Shown here: piece after piece, positions 8,943 through 17,478 of the stretch | Layout: the number at the start of each line of letters is the position of its first letter | Numbering within the stretch: the first letter of the stretch is position 1 | Assembly: GCF_030160395.1 (NCBI RefSeq) | Contig: NZ_BSOG01000002.1 | Coordinates: 1,148,947-1,212,946 of the forward strand | Length of the DNA: 64,000 nt | Source of the DNA: Chitinimonas prasina | GTDB lineage: Bacteria; Pseudomonadota; Gammaproteobacteria; Burkholderiales; Chitinimonadaceae | Reading direction: 5' to 3' | Made by a program: the position numbers and the translations under genes | Notes under the pieces: generated by a model | Told to the model about the DNA's origin: nothing | Databases searched by the model: none | Seen by the model: the letters and a program-made list of their open reading frames with translations, nothing else

Positions 8943-9887
8943 ATGCGAGAACTTTCCGAAGAGGCGTTGGCTCGCCTGTCCTCCGTCGGCACCGCCTTTG
9001 TTGGCTACCCGCGGTTCAATAGCTTGTTGCGTGAAATCGAGATTTGTCACCGTGAATCGGCTTTCACACATGAGCCGATTAGTATGCTGATCACGGGTGA
9101 GAGTGGCGTCGGCAAGACGACCCTGATCAAGCAGTACGCGAAACAACACCCGCGGCAAGAAGAAGCAGAACGCTCCCGGATCCCTGTAATGGTGACGTCG
9201 GTTCCGGTTCCTGCCGACATCCGCGGGTTGGCAGCACAAATGCTCCGTGCGCTCGGGGCCCACTTGGTAGAAACCGGTAGCGCCGCCTATCGGACCGAAC
9301 GACTCATTCAGATGATCGCTGCGTGTGGTGTAGAGCTGATTTTCTTGGACGAGTTTCAGCATCTGGTCGAACGCGCGACGCCCAACAAAATCCGCGCGGT
9401 ATCGGATTGGGTCAAGACGCTCATCAACGAAACCGGCACGCCGATCGTACTGCTAGGCATGCCATCGGCCGCCTCATTGGTCCAAGAAAACGATCAATTG
9501 CCACGCCGCTTCCGTTTCAAACGAAGCTTCGAGCCCTTTCACTGGCACTACGATCGTGAGGAGTTTCGCCTAACCATTGATCGACTGGATCAGGCCTTAC
9601 CGTTCGAACTACCGTCGGCACTTGGCGGGGCAGCCCTCTTACCACGCATATTTTTGGCTTGCCGAGGCCGGTTCGGTTTTCTCAACAATCTTCTTTATGA
9701 GGCCGCACGCCATGCAATTTCGGACGCCAGCGCACGTATCGAAGTGCACCATCTTAGCCGTGCATATGACCTAGTGTTGGTAGCGGATGCGCCAAACGCG
9801 GCAAATCCTTTCGACTTGTCTGAGGGGCGTGTCGAGAGTTGGTTGGAGCAGTTGATGGCAACCACCACGAAAGAGACCAAATGCTAA
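8943..9887 (+). CDS. tnsC: TnsC/TniB AAA+ transposition regulator
   Basis: 314 residues. Walker A is GESGVGKT at 52-59, Walker B is LIFLDEFQH at 132-140, and a sensor-1-like stretch is seen at TPIVLLGMPS. This ATPase assembles on target DNA and recruits and activates the TnsAB transposase, linking it to the TniQ target selector. The length matches TniB-type proteins rather than the longer Tn7 TnsC. Its stop overlaps the tniQ start in ATGCTAA. Confidence 0.9.
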   Translation: MRELSEEALARLSSVGTAFVGYPRFNSLLREIEICHRESAFTHEPISMLITGESGVGKTTLIKQYAKQHPRQEEAERSRIPVMVTSVPVPADIRGLAAQMLRALGAHLVETGSAAYRTERLIQMIAACGVELIFLDEFQHLVERATPNKIRAVSDWVKTLINETGTPIVLLGMPSAASLVQENDQLPRRFRFKRSFEPFHWHYDREEFRLTIDRLDQALPFELPSALGGAALLPRIFLACRGRFGFLNNLLYEAARHAISDASARIEVHHLSRAYDLVLVADAPNAANPFDLSEGRVESWLEQLMATTTKETKC

Positions 9888-11977
9888 TCGTGCGACCCGC
9901 GCCCTTCGAGGGCGAGAGCCTGCCTGGCTATTTGCTGCGGCTGGCGACAGCCAACGGTCTGCCTGGCCTCGCCCCAATCGCAAAATTGGCGTGCATTCCG
10001 GTCCCAGCCATTGGGCTAGGTGCTCTGGGACAGACTTGCCTTAGCTCCGAGGCACTTGCAAAGCTAAATCAGCTTACTGGCGTGTCACAGTCAAAGCTTG
10101 CGGCCCTGTCAACTGGGCTGAAAGTACAGTGGAAACGAGTCAGCAGCGCGTCATGGCAGGATAAATTAGAGCTGCCACTTACTGCCTTCCGTACAACGAA
10201 CGCAGCTGTTTGCCCCAGTTGCCTACGCCAAGCGCCATACTTGCATATCAACTGGCAATGCAGCTTAGCTGTCTACTGTGTTAAACACCGCACACTCCTC
10301 GTGGATAAGTGCCCGAAATGTACACAGCCTATTTCTTGGAGTCGCCACCATCATTTGATATGCGGTTGCGGTCAAAAATTAAGCGACATTCGTACTGTGG
10401 AAGTTTCAGAATCAATGCGGCTTGATATGGAGCCCTTACTTGCCAAGTTATTGGGCGACCAACAGCACACCTTATTGATCGCTTCGCTTTTGGCAGTATG
10501 GCTAAATCCACTTAGACACGCGCTTTCGTTGCGAGCGCTCTCTATGGTGCCTGTGGCCGAGCTGGTATCGCGAATACGAACGCTCGCACAGCTGTTAAAA
10601 GGGTCCGACGAGGAGATAGTCGCTTTTCTCGATGCGAACGTGTTTGCCATACGATTAGCAGCCTATCCCGATTTCGGCAAGCGCTTCGCGGTATTGCCAC
10701 TATTGGCCGGGTTTCGCCACGCTAGTAGCGAGACGAGTAAGCAACTCGGTCGACTGGCCAACTTCTATCTTGCCAAGCCGTGCTTACCGACAATATCAAA
10801 TCAGCACAGCCACGCCGCAACCTATAACTCCTTGCCCGTTTTTGCCGCTGCAAAACTGATGAATGTAAGCAATGCCGAGGCGGGGGCACTGATCAAGATC
10901 TGTCATCTCGAAAAGGACAGTAGTGGCAAAGTGTTAATACACGAAATATTAAACATCTGCCCTTCGGTTGGTCGCAAGTTTAAGCCCATCGATAGGGGTG
11001 AACCACGCCCACCTACGCCTGTGCCAAATACCCCATCTGAAAGGCAGGGTACTGAGGCTCCAAGTCAGGATGGCATGCTTTCTATACCTGACGTTGCTCG
11101 GTATCTTTCAGTGAACCCCGGGATCGCATACAACCTTTGTCAACGTCATGTTTTGCCCAGTACAGTCATCAAAGGTATTCGCTACGCATCGCGTGAGACT
11201 GTCGAGGCATTCCGGCGTGAGTATATGTTCACATCAGAGATCGCGCAGGCCTATGAGGTCGCTTCAAATCAAATTAGTGACCGACTCAAGGATGCGGGCT
11301 TGCAGCCAAGGCATGGTCCCAAGGTAGACGGCGTATTCGTCTATGTGTTCTCTCGATCTGATGTAGCGCGTATAGACTTACAGGCCGCATTATCTAAGAA
11401 AAATTATCAAACTAGCTCTGGACGTCCCCGGCGAGGAGTGGACCCGAGTACGGCGCAGGGGCGTGGCTTGCTTTCCTTATCCGATGTTGCATCTCGGCTT
11501 GCCATTTCAAGGCAGAAGGCTTCCAGATTGATGTTATCAGGCTTCTTGGTACCGGTGAGCCTTTCACCACTGGAGCGTGGGCATTGGTTTTGTCCTGACG
11601 ACGTTGCCGCTTATGAGGCAAAATACCGCTACAACAGGCAGCTCATCGCAAAGCATGAAATCCAGGATCAGTTTGGATTTGATAAGCAGTTTGTCAGTTA
11701 CACGCTGAACCGTGCCTTGCAGCTGCGTCCTGTATCAGACGGTCTCATTGATTATTACTCACGTTCGGCGTTGGAGCAGCTTACTATTTCCTTGGCTGAG
11801 AAAGTGACTGTTTCACAAGCGGCAACCATGCTCGCCACTGACCGCTATACGGTGCTGAACCTTAGGAAAATGGGGCTCCTTACCCCTTCGCTAGAGTTGG
11901 GGCAAGGGACTAGCAAGGTCTGCTATTTCGAGAGGAAAGATGTGGCGCGCCTCGCGGAAGAGATCGCTGCCGGATAG
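9881..11977 (+). CDS. tniQ: Large TniQ-family target-selection protein with several HTH modules
   Basis: 698 residues from the ATG at 9881, inside the tnsC stop (ATGCTAA). The N-terminus MLIVRPAPFEGESLPGYLLRLA is the classic TniQ start. A Cys/His zinc-binding cluster follows (VCPSC, WQCSLAVYCVKHR, CPKC, CGCG; about residues 108-170). The C-terminal half (about 395-698) contains at least four excisionase/MerR-like winged-helix modules, such as LSIPDVARYLSVNPGIAYNLCQ, LLSLSDVASRLAISRQKASRLM and TVSQAATMLATDRYTVLNL. A short TniQ plus an array of DNA-binding modules is TnsD-like, so this protein probably reads a specific target sequence. Codon use is AT-richer than in the host genes. Confidence 0.85.
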   Translation: MLIVRPAPFEGESLPGYLLRLATANGLPGLAPIAKLACIPVPAIGLGALGQTCLSSEALAKLNQLTGVSQSKLAALSTGLKVQWKRVSSASWQDKLELPLTAFRTTNAAVCPSCLRQAPYLHINWQCSLAVYCVKHRTLLVDKCPKCTQPISWSRHHHLICGCGQKLSDIRTVEVSESMRLDMEPLLAKLLGDQQHTLLIASLLAVWLNPLRHALSLRALSMVPVAELVSRIRTLAQLLKGSDEEIVAFLDANVFAIRLAAYPDFGKRFAVLPLLAGFRHASSETSKQLGRLANFYLAKPCLPTISNQHSHAATYNSLPVFAAAKLMNVSNAEAGALIKICHLEKDSSGKVLIHEILNICPSVGRKFKPIDRGEPRPPTPVPNTPSERQGTEAPSQDGMLSIPDVARYLSVNPGIAYNLCQRHVLPSTVIKGIRYASRETVEAFRREYMFTSEIAQAYEVASNQISDRLKDAGLQPRHGPKVDGVFVYVFSRSDVARIDLQAALSKKNYQTSSGRPRRGVDPSTAQGRGLLSLSDVASRLAISRQKASRLMLSGFLVPVSLSPLERGHWFCPDDVAAYEAKYRYNRQLIAKHEIQDQFGFDKQFVSYTLNRALQLRPVSDGLIDYYSRSALEQLTISLAEKVTVSQAATMLATDRYTVLNLRKMGLLTPSLELGQGTSKVCYFERKDVARLAEEIAAG

Positions 11978-12033
11978 CGTGACCGCACGATACCGGCCTT
12001 GGCCACGCCAGTAGTGGCTGACTGCAGAAACAC

Positions 12034-12059
12034 AAAGCCCCGCTAGAGCGGGGCTTTTG
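12034..12059 (+). terminator. Rho-independent terminator after tniQ
   Basis: The bases AAAGCCCCGCTAGAGCGGGGCTTTT form a GC-rich stem of about 10 bp followed by T residues, 60-80 bp after the tniQ stop. It lies inside the transposon end region. Confidence 0.75.
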
Positions 12060-12083
12060 CTTGGTCATTGATTGCCAACGGCG

Positions 12084-12158
12084 CAAAAATTGCAGCTTTT
12101 GGGGCTAGTGAAATTTCACTTTATGGGGGCGAAATTTCAACTTATGCCACTACGTACA
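12084..12158. repeat. Right end of the Tn7-like element with repeated TnsB-type sites
   Basis: Three imperfect direct repeats spaced 21-23 bp: a weak one around 12085-12105 (CAAAAATTGCAGCTTTTGGGG), then GAAATTTCACTTTATGGGGG at 12110-12129 and GAAATTTCAACTTATGCC at 12131-12148. Repeated sites of this size and spacing are how TnsB recognises transposon ends. The terminal ACA is at 12156-12158, and the nrdB stop codon begins at 12167 on the other strand. Confidence 0.6.
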
Positions 12159-12164
12159 CCAAAA

Positions 12165-13322
12165 TCAATCCCAGCTCAACGCCCCACCCGATTGATACTC
12201 GATCACGCGGGTTTCGAAGAAATTCTTTTCCTTCTTCAGGTCGATCATCTCGCTCATCCAGGGGAAGGGGTTGGTGGCGCCAGGGAACAGCGGTTCCAGG
12301 CCGATCTGCTGCATGCGGCGGTTACAGATAAAGCGCAGGTAGTCCTTGAACATGGAGGCGTTCAGGCCCAGCACGCCACGGGGCATGGTGTCTTCGGCGT
12401 AGGCGTATTCCAGCTCCACGGCTTGCTGGAACAGCGCGGTCAGGCTTTGCTTGAAGGCGTCGGTCCAGAGGTGGGGGTTTTCGAGCTTGATGGTGTTGAT
12501 CAGGTCGATGCCGAAGTTACAGTGCATTGATTCATCGCGCAGGATGTACTGGTACTGTTCGGCGGCGCCGGTCATCTTGTTCTGGCGGCCCAGCGACAGG
12601 ATCTGCACAAAGCCCACGTAGAAGAACATGCCTTCCATGATGCAGGCGAACACGATCAGCGACTTGAGCAGTTGCTGGTCGGCCTCGGGCGTGCCGGTCT
12701 TGAAGTTGGGGTTTGTCAGCGCGTCGATGAACGGGATCAGGAAGTCGTCCTTGTCGCGGATGGACTTGATCTCGTGGTAGGCGTTGAATATCTCGGCCTC
12801 ATCCAGGCCCAGGCTTTCTACGATGTACTGGTAGGCGTGGGTGTGGATGGCTTCTTCGAATGCCTGGCGCAGCAGGAACTGGCGGCACTCGGGTGCGGTG
12901 ATGTGGCGATAGGTGCCCAGCACGATGTTGTTGGCGGCCAGCGAATCGGCGGTCACAAAGAAGCCCAGGTTGCGCTTGACCACGCGGCGCTCGTCTTCGG
13001 TCAGGCCGTTGGGGTTCTTCCACAGCTCGATATCGCGCTGCATGTTGATTTCCTGCGGCATCCAGTGGTTGGCGCAGGTGGCCAGGTATTTCTCCCAGGC
13101 CCATTTGTACTTGAACGGGACGAGCTGATTGACGTCGGTACCCCCGTTGATGATGCGTTTGTCCACGGCGCTGACACGGCTGGTGGTGTGCGCTTGCACG
13201 CTGGCCGTGTTGTAATCGGCTGCGGCTGGTGCGGCGGCGAACGCATATTGCGGCTGGGCCGGGGCTTGCGGGGCGGCCGGCTTGGCGGCGGGTTGTGCGG
13301 GGGTATCGTCCCAAGACAGCAT
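12165..13322 (-). CDS. nrdB: Class Ia ribonucleoside-diphosphate reductase, beta (R2) subunit
   Basis: 385 residues. The R2 subunit holds the di-iron/tyrosyl-radical cofactor used by NrdA to reduce ribonucleotides. A Pro/Ala-rich N-terminal leader (about 1-55) precedes the ferritin-like bundle. Iron-ligand motifs are visible: [13 protein letters not shown] (Glu, His and the likely radical Tyr), [10 protein letters not shown] and [12 protein letters not shown]. The C-terminal tail that docks on NrdA is intact. It lies downstream of nrdA on the same strand, but with an unusually long gap. The Tn7-like element ends 6 bp beyond its stop codon. Confidence 0.95.
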   Translation of the reverse strand: MLSWDDTPAQPAAKPAAPQAPAQPQYAFAAAPAAADYNTASVQAHTTSRVSAVDKRIINGGTDVNQLVPFKYKWAWEKYLATCANHWMPQEINMQRDIELWKNPNGLTEDERRVVKRNLGFFVTADSLAANNIVLGTYRHITAPECRQFLLRQAFEEAIHTHAYQYIVESLGLDEAEIFNAYHEIKSIRDKDDFLIPFIDALTNPNFKTGTPEADQQLLKSLIVFACIMEGMFFYVGFVQILSLGRQNKMTGAAEQYQYILRDESMHCNFGIDLINTIKLENPHLWTDAFKQSLTALFQQAVELEYAYAEDTMPRGVLGLNASMFKDYLRFICNRRMQQIGLEPLFPGATNPFPWMSEMIDLKKEKNFFETRVIEYQSGGALSWD

Positions 13323-13477
13323 GTCGTGTTCTCCCGATCTCTATCGTTGCTCAATCAATTTCAAATAAGACCGCTCCAGCGCAGGAACGATCAAGAATCT
13401 TTGCTACGGAGCGCCCAGCTCCCGTCGGCGTCGCCGAGCAGTGCAGGGAACACGGCGCGGCCGGGCGACACCGTCGG

Positions 13478-13528
13478 GCCGCCTTTCTTTGCTGACTTTC
13501 TTTGGCGAAGCAAAGAAAGTAAGGCGGC
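13478..13528. repeat. Imperfect hairpin with CTTTCTTTGC/GCAAAGAAAG arms
   Basis: GCCGCCTTTCTTTGC at 13478-13492 pairs with GCAAAGAAAGTAAGGCGGC at 13510-13528, with a small bulge. Short elements with this CTTTCTTTGC theme are common intergenic repeats in beta- and gammaproteobacteria. Confidence 0.6.
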
Positions 13529-13576
13529 TGCGGGACGCAATCCCGCTGAAAACACTCACGGCGTAGCCACTAAGTA

Positions 13577-13624
13577 CTTCCTGTTAAGCAAACCAAACAA
13601 TCAGCTGATTTGCTTAACAGGAAG
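13577..13624. repeat. Perfect 16-bp inverted repeat
   Basis: CTTCCTGTTAAGCAAA (13577-13592) is exactly complementary to TTTGCTTAACAGGAAG (13609-13624), with a 16-base loop. There is no T-run, so a terminator is less likely than a small mobile-element relic or an mRNA processing or stability site. Confidence 0.7.
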
Positions 13625-13780
13625 GGCTCTACCGAACCCTTCTTTCCTACCTTACTTCTTTGTAGGCTTGCGGATGGTCACTACTACCGTGGTAGCAATT
13701 ACAAGGGAGATAGACCAACCACCTGTGCTAGCGCACTAGTGGTGGCAGAGGAACTCCCACACCACCATGCCGTTCAGATC

Positions 13781-13817
13781 AAGCCCGTGATGCTCCAACA
13801 TCACGGGCTTTCTCATT
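13781..13817. terminator. Terminator-like stem AAGCCCGTGATG / CATCACGGGCTT
   Basis: A 12-bp perfect stem with a 6-base loop at 13781-13810 is followed on the plus strand by TTCTCATTTCT. On the minus strand it could terminate or attenuate transcription leaving nrdA. Its orientation is unresolved, because the better T-rich tail is on the plus strand. Confidence 0.5.
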
Positions 13818-13846
13818 TCTGCGACTTCAAAACTACTTACTGACTA

Positions 13847-14146
13847 CTACCACTTAGGCCAGGCTGCCCGCCAAGCCTTGAGTCGGCCCGGCGATTTCGG
13901 CATCTGCTGGGCGGCACGGGCAGCTGCCAGCACCTCGCCCAGCGTTAGCTCGGCTTTCGCCGAGCCTGCCACTGCGTCACTGGCAAGCTTGTCACTACCG
14001 ACTGCGTCGGTGGCGGCCTCGAGGCCGCCCGGGATTGTGGCCTCAAAGCTATCCCTCGCGCTCAGCCTGTCATTGACAGGCTTCGCACTCGGGATTGTCA
14101 ATGCTGCAAAACTTTGCCGACTCAGCGGCGCCCTCCCCTGCGGCAT
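13847..14146 (-). CDS. Possible small Ala-rich ORF overlapping the end of nrdA
   Basis: An open frame overlaps the last codons of nrdA in another frame and continues about 74 codons past the nrdA stop, ending in ...SPGRLKAWRAAWPKW. Past nrdA the codons are GC3-rich and the sequence (LTLGEVLAAARAAQQM) looks protein-like. No good start with a ribosome site was found; an ATG at about 14146 lies within nrdA. It could be a small genuine gene coupled to nrdA or chance. No family is recognised. Confidence 0.3.
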   Translation of the reverse strand: MPQGRAPLSRQSFAALTIPSAKPVNDRLSARDSFEATIPGGLEAATDAVGSDKLASDAVAGSAKAELTLGEVLAAARAAQQMPKSPGRLKAWRAAWPKW

Positions 14147-16973
14147 AGCTGGCGGCAGCTGCCGGGGCTGCGGCGATTTGGCCACCGCCCACGGGCACGG
14201 CGTTCAGTTCGCCGCCACGGCCGGTGGATTTTTCGGCGCTGGATGCCGACAGCGTGCGCAGGTAGTAAGTGGTTTTCAGGCCACGTACCCAGGCCAGGCG
14301 GTACAGGTCGTCCATCTTCTTGCCGCTGGCACCGGCCATGTAGATGTTCAGGCTTTGTGCCTGGTCTATCCACTTCTGGCGGCGCGAGGCGCATTCCACC
14401 AGCCATTGGGCTTCCACTTCAAAGGCGGTGGCGTAGATGTCCTTGAGGTCTTGCGGTACGCGATCGATGCGGTACAGCGAGCCGTCAAAGTACTTGATGT
14501 CGCCTATCATCACGTCGTCCCACAGGCCGCGTTCCTTCAGGTCGTGCACCAGGTGTTCGTTGATCACCGTGAATTCGCCCGAGAGGTTGGATTTCACGAA
14601 GATGTTCTGGTAGTTAGGCTCGATCGAGGCCGATACGCCGACGATGTTGGCGATGGTCGCGGTCGGGGCGATGGCCAGGCAGTTGGAGTTGCGCATGCCG
14701 TAGGTGGCGATGCGGCCACGCAGGGTGGCCCAGTCCAGGGTCTCGCTGCGATCCATTTCGACATAGCCGCCGCGTGCTTCGGCCAGCATGTCGATGCTGT
14801 CTTGCGGCAGGATGCCCTTGGACCACAGGCTACCGGCGTAGCTGGGGTACTTGCCGCGCTCTTCGGCCAACTCGGTGCTGGCGTAGTAGGCGTGGTAGGC
14901 CACCACTTCCATCGAGCGGTCGGCAAACTCGACAGCGGCGTCCGATGCGTAAGGTACGCGCAGCATGTGCAGGCAATCCTGGAAGCCCATGATGCCCATG
15001 CCCACGGGGCGGTGCTTGAGGTTGGAGTTGCGTGCCTTCTTGACCGGGTAGAAATTGATGTCGATCACGTTGTCCAGCATGCGCATGGCGGTGCGGACGG
15101 TGCGCTTCACCTTGTCGCCATCCAGGCTGAACTGGCCGTCGGCACCCTTCACCATGTGGTTGACCAGGTTCACCGAACCCAGGTTACACACGGCGATTTC
15201 GTTGTCGTTGGTGTTCAGCGTGATCTCGGTACACAGGTTGGACGAGTGCACCACACCCACATGCTGCTGCGGGCTGCGGATATTGCAGGGGTCCTTGAAG
15301 GTGAACCAGGGGTGGCCGGTTTCAAACAGCATGGTCAGCATCTTGCGCCACAGCTGCAGGGCCGGGATCTTCTTGTACACGCGCATCTCGCCGCGCTCGG
15401 CCTTGGCTTCGTAGCGGACGTAGGCTTCCTCAAAGGCCTTGCCAAACAATTCGTGCAGGTCGGGCACTTCGCTGGGGCTGAACAGCGACCATTCACCACC
15501 TTCTATCACGCGCTTCATGAACAGGTCCGGTATCCAGTTGGCGGTGTTCATGTCGTGGGTGCGGCGGCGGTCATCGCCAGTGTTCTTGCGCAGTTCGAGG
15601 AACTCCTCGATATCGGCGTGCCAGGTTTCCAGGTAGGCACACACGGCGCCCTTGCGCTTGCCACCCTGGTTCACTGCCACGGCGGTGTCGTTCACTACCT
15701 TGAGGAAGGGAACAATACCTTGCGACTTGCCGTTGGTGCCCTTGATATGCGAGCCCAGGGCGCGCACCGGGGTCCAGTCGTTACCCAGACCGCCGGCAAA
15801 CTTCGACAGCAGTGCGTTTTCCTTCAGGCCTTCATAGATACCATCGAGGTCATCGGCAATGGTGGTCAGATAGCAGCTGGAGAGCTGCGAGCGCAGGGTG
15901 CCCGAGTTGAACAGGGTCGGGGTCGACGACATGAAGTCGAAGGTCGACAGCACGTTGTAGAACTCGATGGCACGGGCTTCGCGGTCAATCTCGCGGATAG
16001 CCAGGCCCATGGCCACGCGCATGAAGAAGGCCTGCGGCAGCTCGATACGATGGCCGTGGATATGCAGGAAGTAACGATCGAACAGGGTTTGCAGGCCCAG
16101 GTAGTCGAACTGGTAGTCGCGCTCGTACTTCATGGCTGCGCCCAGGCGCGCCAGGTCAAACTGGGCCAGTTCCGGGTCCAGCAGCTCGGCTTCAATGCCC
16201 TGCTTGATGAACTTGGGGAAATACTCGGCGTAACGGGTCGCCATTTCCTCGTGGGTGACTTCTTCTTCCAGCACTTCACGGCGCAGGCTGTGCATCAGCA
16301 GGCGGGCGGTCACGCGGCTGTAGGCCGGTTCCTTCTCGATCAGCTGGCGGGCGGACAGCACTGCAGACTTGCGCACTTCCTCGGCCGGCACGCCGTCGTA
16401 CAGGTTCTTCAGAGTCTCGGCGATGATGTGCTCGGGGTCGGTCACCGTCTCGTAGCCCGAACAGGCCGATTGCACGATGGCGCGCAGCTTGGCCACATCC
16501 AGCGGCTTGCTCACGCCTTCGTCATTGACATTGATGCCGGCCACCGGGGCATGCTCTGCCTCACCCTTGGCCAGGCGTTCCTGATGCCGGCGCTCACGGT
16601 ACAGCACATAGGCACGGGCCACATCGTGCTCGCCCGAGCGCATCAGGGCCAGTTCAACCTGGTCCTGGATATCTTCGATATGGATGGCGCCGCCTTCAGG
16701 CTTGCGGCGCATCAGGGCGTTCACCACCAGGTCGGTCACACGCTGCACCGTCTCGCGCACCGAGGCCGATTGCGCGGCAGCACCACCATGCACCGCCAGG
16801 AAGGCCTTGGTCACGGCAACCGAGATCTTCATGGGCTCGAACGGCACGACAGCACCGTTGCGGCGTATGGTTTTGTACTCGGCAACCTGCTGAGCGGCAG
16901 TCGAACCCACGCTGTCGTTACCCTGTGGGTACGAGGCGCGTGTGGTGCTGGCGGTATCGGTGGTGGCGTACAT
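14070..16973 (-). CDS. nrdA: Class Ia ribonucleoside-diphosphate reductase, alpha (R1) subunit
   Basis: 967 residues. It is the catalytic subunit converting NDPs to dNDPs. An ATP-cone regulatory domain is at about 35-125 (YKTIRRNGAVVPFEPMKI start), followed by a second cone-like segment (about 145-235). The barrel has the catalytic signature NLCTEI, an SSCYL redox-Cys segment and an essential Tyr pair near the end (TTYYLRTL). The C-terminus CSIDNPECEACQ carries the thioredoxin-shuttle cysteines. The start at 16973 follows a GGGGAAG ribosome site. Expression is probably repressed by NrdR through the upstream box. Confidence 0.96.
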   Translation of the reverse strand: MYATTDTASTTRASYPQGNDSVGSTAAQQVAEYKTIRRNGAVVPFEPMKISVAVTKAFLAVHGGAAAQSASVRETVQRVTDLVVNALMRRKPEGGAIHIEDIQDQVELALMRSGEHDVARAYVLYRERRHQERLAKGEAEHAPVAGINVNDEGVSKPLDVAKLRAIVQSACSGYETVTDPEHIIAETLKNLYDGVPAEEVRKSAVLSARQLIEKEPAYSRVTARLLMHSLRREVLEEEVTHEEMATRYAEYFPKFIKQGIEAELLDPELAQFDLARLGAAMKYERDYQFDYLGLQTLFDRYFLHIHGHRIELPQAFFMRVAMGLAIREIDREARAIEFYNVLSTFDFMSSTPTLFNSGTLRSQLSSCYLTTIADDLDGIYEGLKENALLSKFAGGLGNDWTPVRALGSHIKGTNGKSQGIVPFLKVVNDTAVAVNQGGKRKGAVCAYLETWHADIEEFLELRKNTGDDRRRTHDMNTANWIPDLFMKRVIEGGEWSLFSPSEVPDLHELFGKAFEEAYVRYEAKAERGEMRVYKKIPALQLWRKMLTMLFETGHPWFTFKDPCNIRSPQQHVGVVHSSNLCTEITLNTNDNEIAVCNLGSVNLVNHMVKGADGQFSLDGDKVKRTVRTAMRMLDNVIDINFYPVKKARNSNLKHRPVGMGIMGFQDCLHMLRVPYASDAAVEFADRSMEVVAYHAYYASTELAEERGKYPSYAGSLWSKGILPQDSIDMLAEARGGYVEMDRSETLDWATLRGRIATYGMRNSNCLAIAPTATIANIVGVSASIEPNYQNIFVKSNLSGEFTVINEHLVHDLKERGLWDDVMIGDIKYFDGSLYRIDRVPQDLKDIYATAFEVEAQWLVECASRRQKWIDQAQSLNIYMAGASGKKMDDLYRLAWVRGLKTTYYLRTLSASSAEKSTGRGGELNAVPVGGGQIAAAPAAAASYAAGEGAAESAKFCSIDNPECEACQ

Positions 16974-17422
16974 GTGAGGACTTCCCCTTTTCTAGGTGTT
17001 GATTGCCTACGAGACCTTGGGCGCCATGCGCCTCAGGCCCCGAGCTGGGTGGGATGTTCAGATGGTGCGTAGGCTGGCAGGAGGTGCCTGTTCAGCCCGT
17101 CTACCCTGAACGCACACCCTAAAAGTACATTCCGGCAGGCCCGGAATGGGGTGTGCATAATTCTGTGTAGAAAATGTGGAAAACACTATATGTAGTGTTT
17201 TTTGACTGCTCTGACTACTAATTCTAGTGATGCGACCCGCAGCTAGCAACAGTTGTTTTTACCACCCCGTAGATACTGGGCCTAACGCAACATGACAGCC
17301 GCAATCGGCATCGGCCCCACCGTTTTTGCGGGCCGGATGCCCCCAGGCAGGACTGTGGATAATTCTGGGGACAACTACGGCGCAGTGGCAAAACCAGGCA
17401 AGCCACCCCGCAGTCGCGGCAT
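16974..17422. other. nrdA upstream region
   Basis: No gene seen. The stretch carries the NrdR box and, in its AT-rich centre (17150-17225), the likely nrdA promoter. The long 5' leader (about 200 bp) contains no hairpin strong enough to call a riboswitch. Confidence 0.6.
17183..17198. promoter_or_regulatory. NrdR box upstream of nrdA
   Basis: ACACTATATGTAGTGT closely matches the NrdR-box consensus for the global repressor of ribonucleotide reductase genes. It lies 210 bp upstream of the nrdA start. NrdR boxes normally come in pairs about 30 bp apart; a degenerate partner with an intact GTGT half may lie at 17153-17168. Confidence 0.85.
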
Positions 17423-17456
17423 AAAAAAAAGCGCCCTTAGCTTGCGCAAGGGCGCT
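17423..17456 (-). terminator. Terminator of uvrB
   Basis: Read on the minus strand, AGCGCCCTTGCGCAAGCTAAGGGCGCT forms a 9-10-bp GC stem followed by eight T residues, starting about 20 bp after the uvrB stop. This is a textbook intrinsic terminator. Confidence 0.9.
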
Positions 17457-17478
17457 CCTGATTCGGGGTAATACGCCG

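Larger units (their letters stand above)
5966..12158 (+). mobile_element. Tn7-like transposon (tnsA-tnsB-tnsC-tniQ), no cargo
   Basis: Four co-directional overlapping genes encode the heteromeric transposase (TnsA endonuclease plus TnsB DDE transposase), the AAA+ regulator TnsC/TniB and a large TniQ. The proposed ends are a TGT at 5966-5968 and an ACA at 12156-12158, as in Tn7-family elements. Inside each end lies a GAAATTTC-containing block at similar distance. The flanking pentamers are CTAAA (left) and CCAAA (right), an imperfect match for a 5-bp target duplication. The right boundary is better supported than the left. No integrase, CRISPR, cas or passenger gene lies within. Confidence 0.65.
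13323..13846. other. nrdA-nrdB spacer with three hairpins
   Basis: This 524-bp spacer holds no confident gene. It contains a long imperfect hairpin (13478-13528), a perfect 16-bp inverted repeat (13577-13624) and a terminator-like stem (13781-13810). The nrdB promoter or mRNA processing signals should lie here. The density of palindromes suggests insertion of small repeated elements between nrdA and nrdB. Confidence 0.6.

Noticed and set aside
5966-12158. A CRISPR-associated transposon
   Set aside because: The element has Tn7-like genes but no cas genes or array inside or beside it.
13878-17072. A plus-strand open frame of over 1000 codons opposite nrdA
   Set aside because: It is the antisense shadow of GC-rich nrdA; its translation is rich in His/Val/Gly with no domain pattern, whereas nrdA is clearly conserved.
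16974-17182. Riboswitch in the long nrdA leader
   Set aside because: No recognisable cobalamin or other riboswitch core was seen, and the reductase is the cobalamin-independent class Ia.
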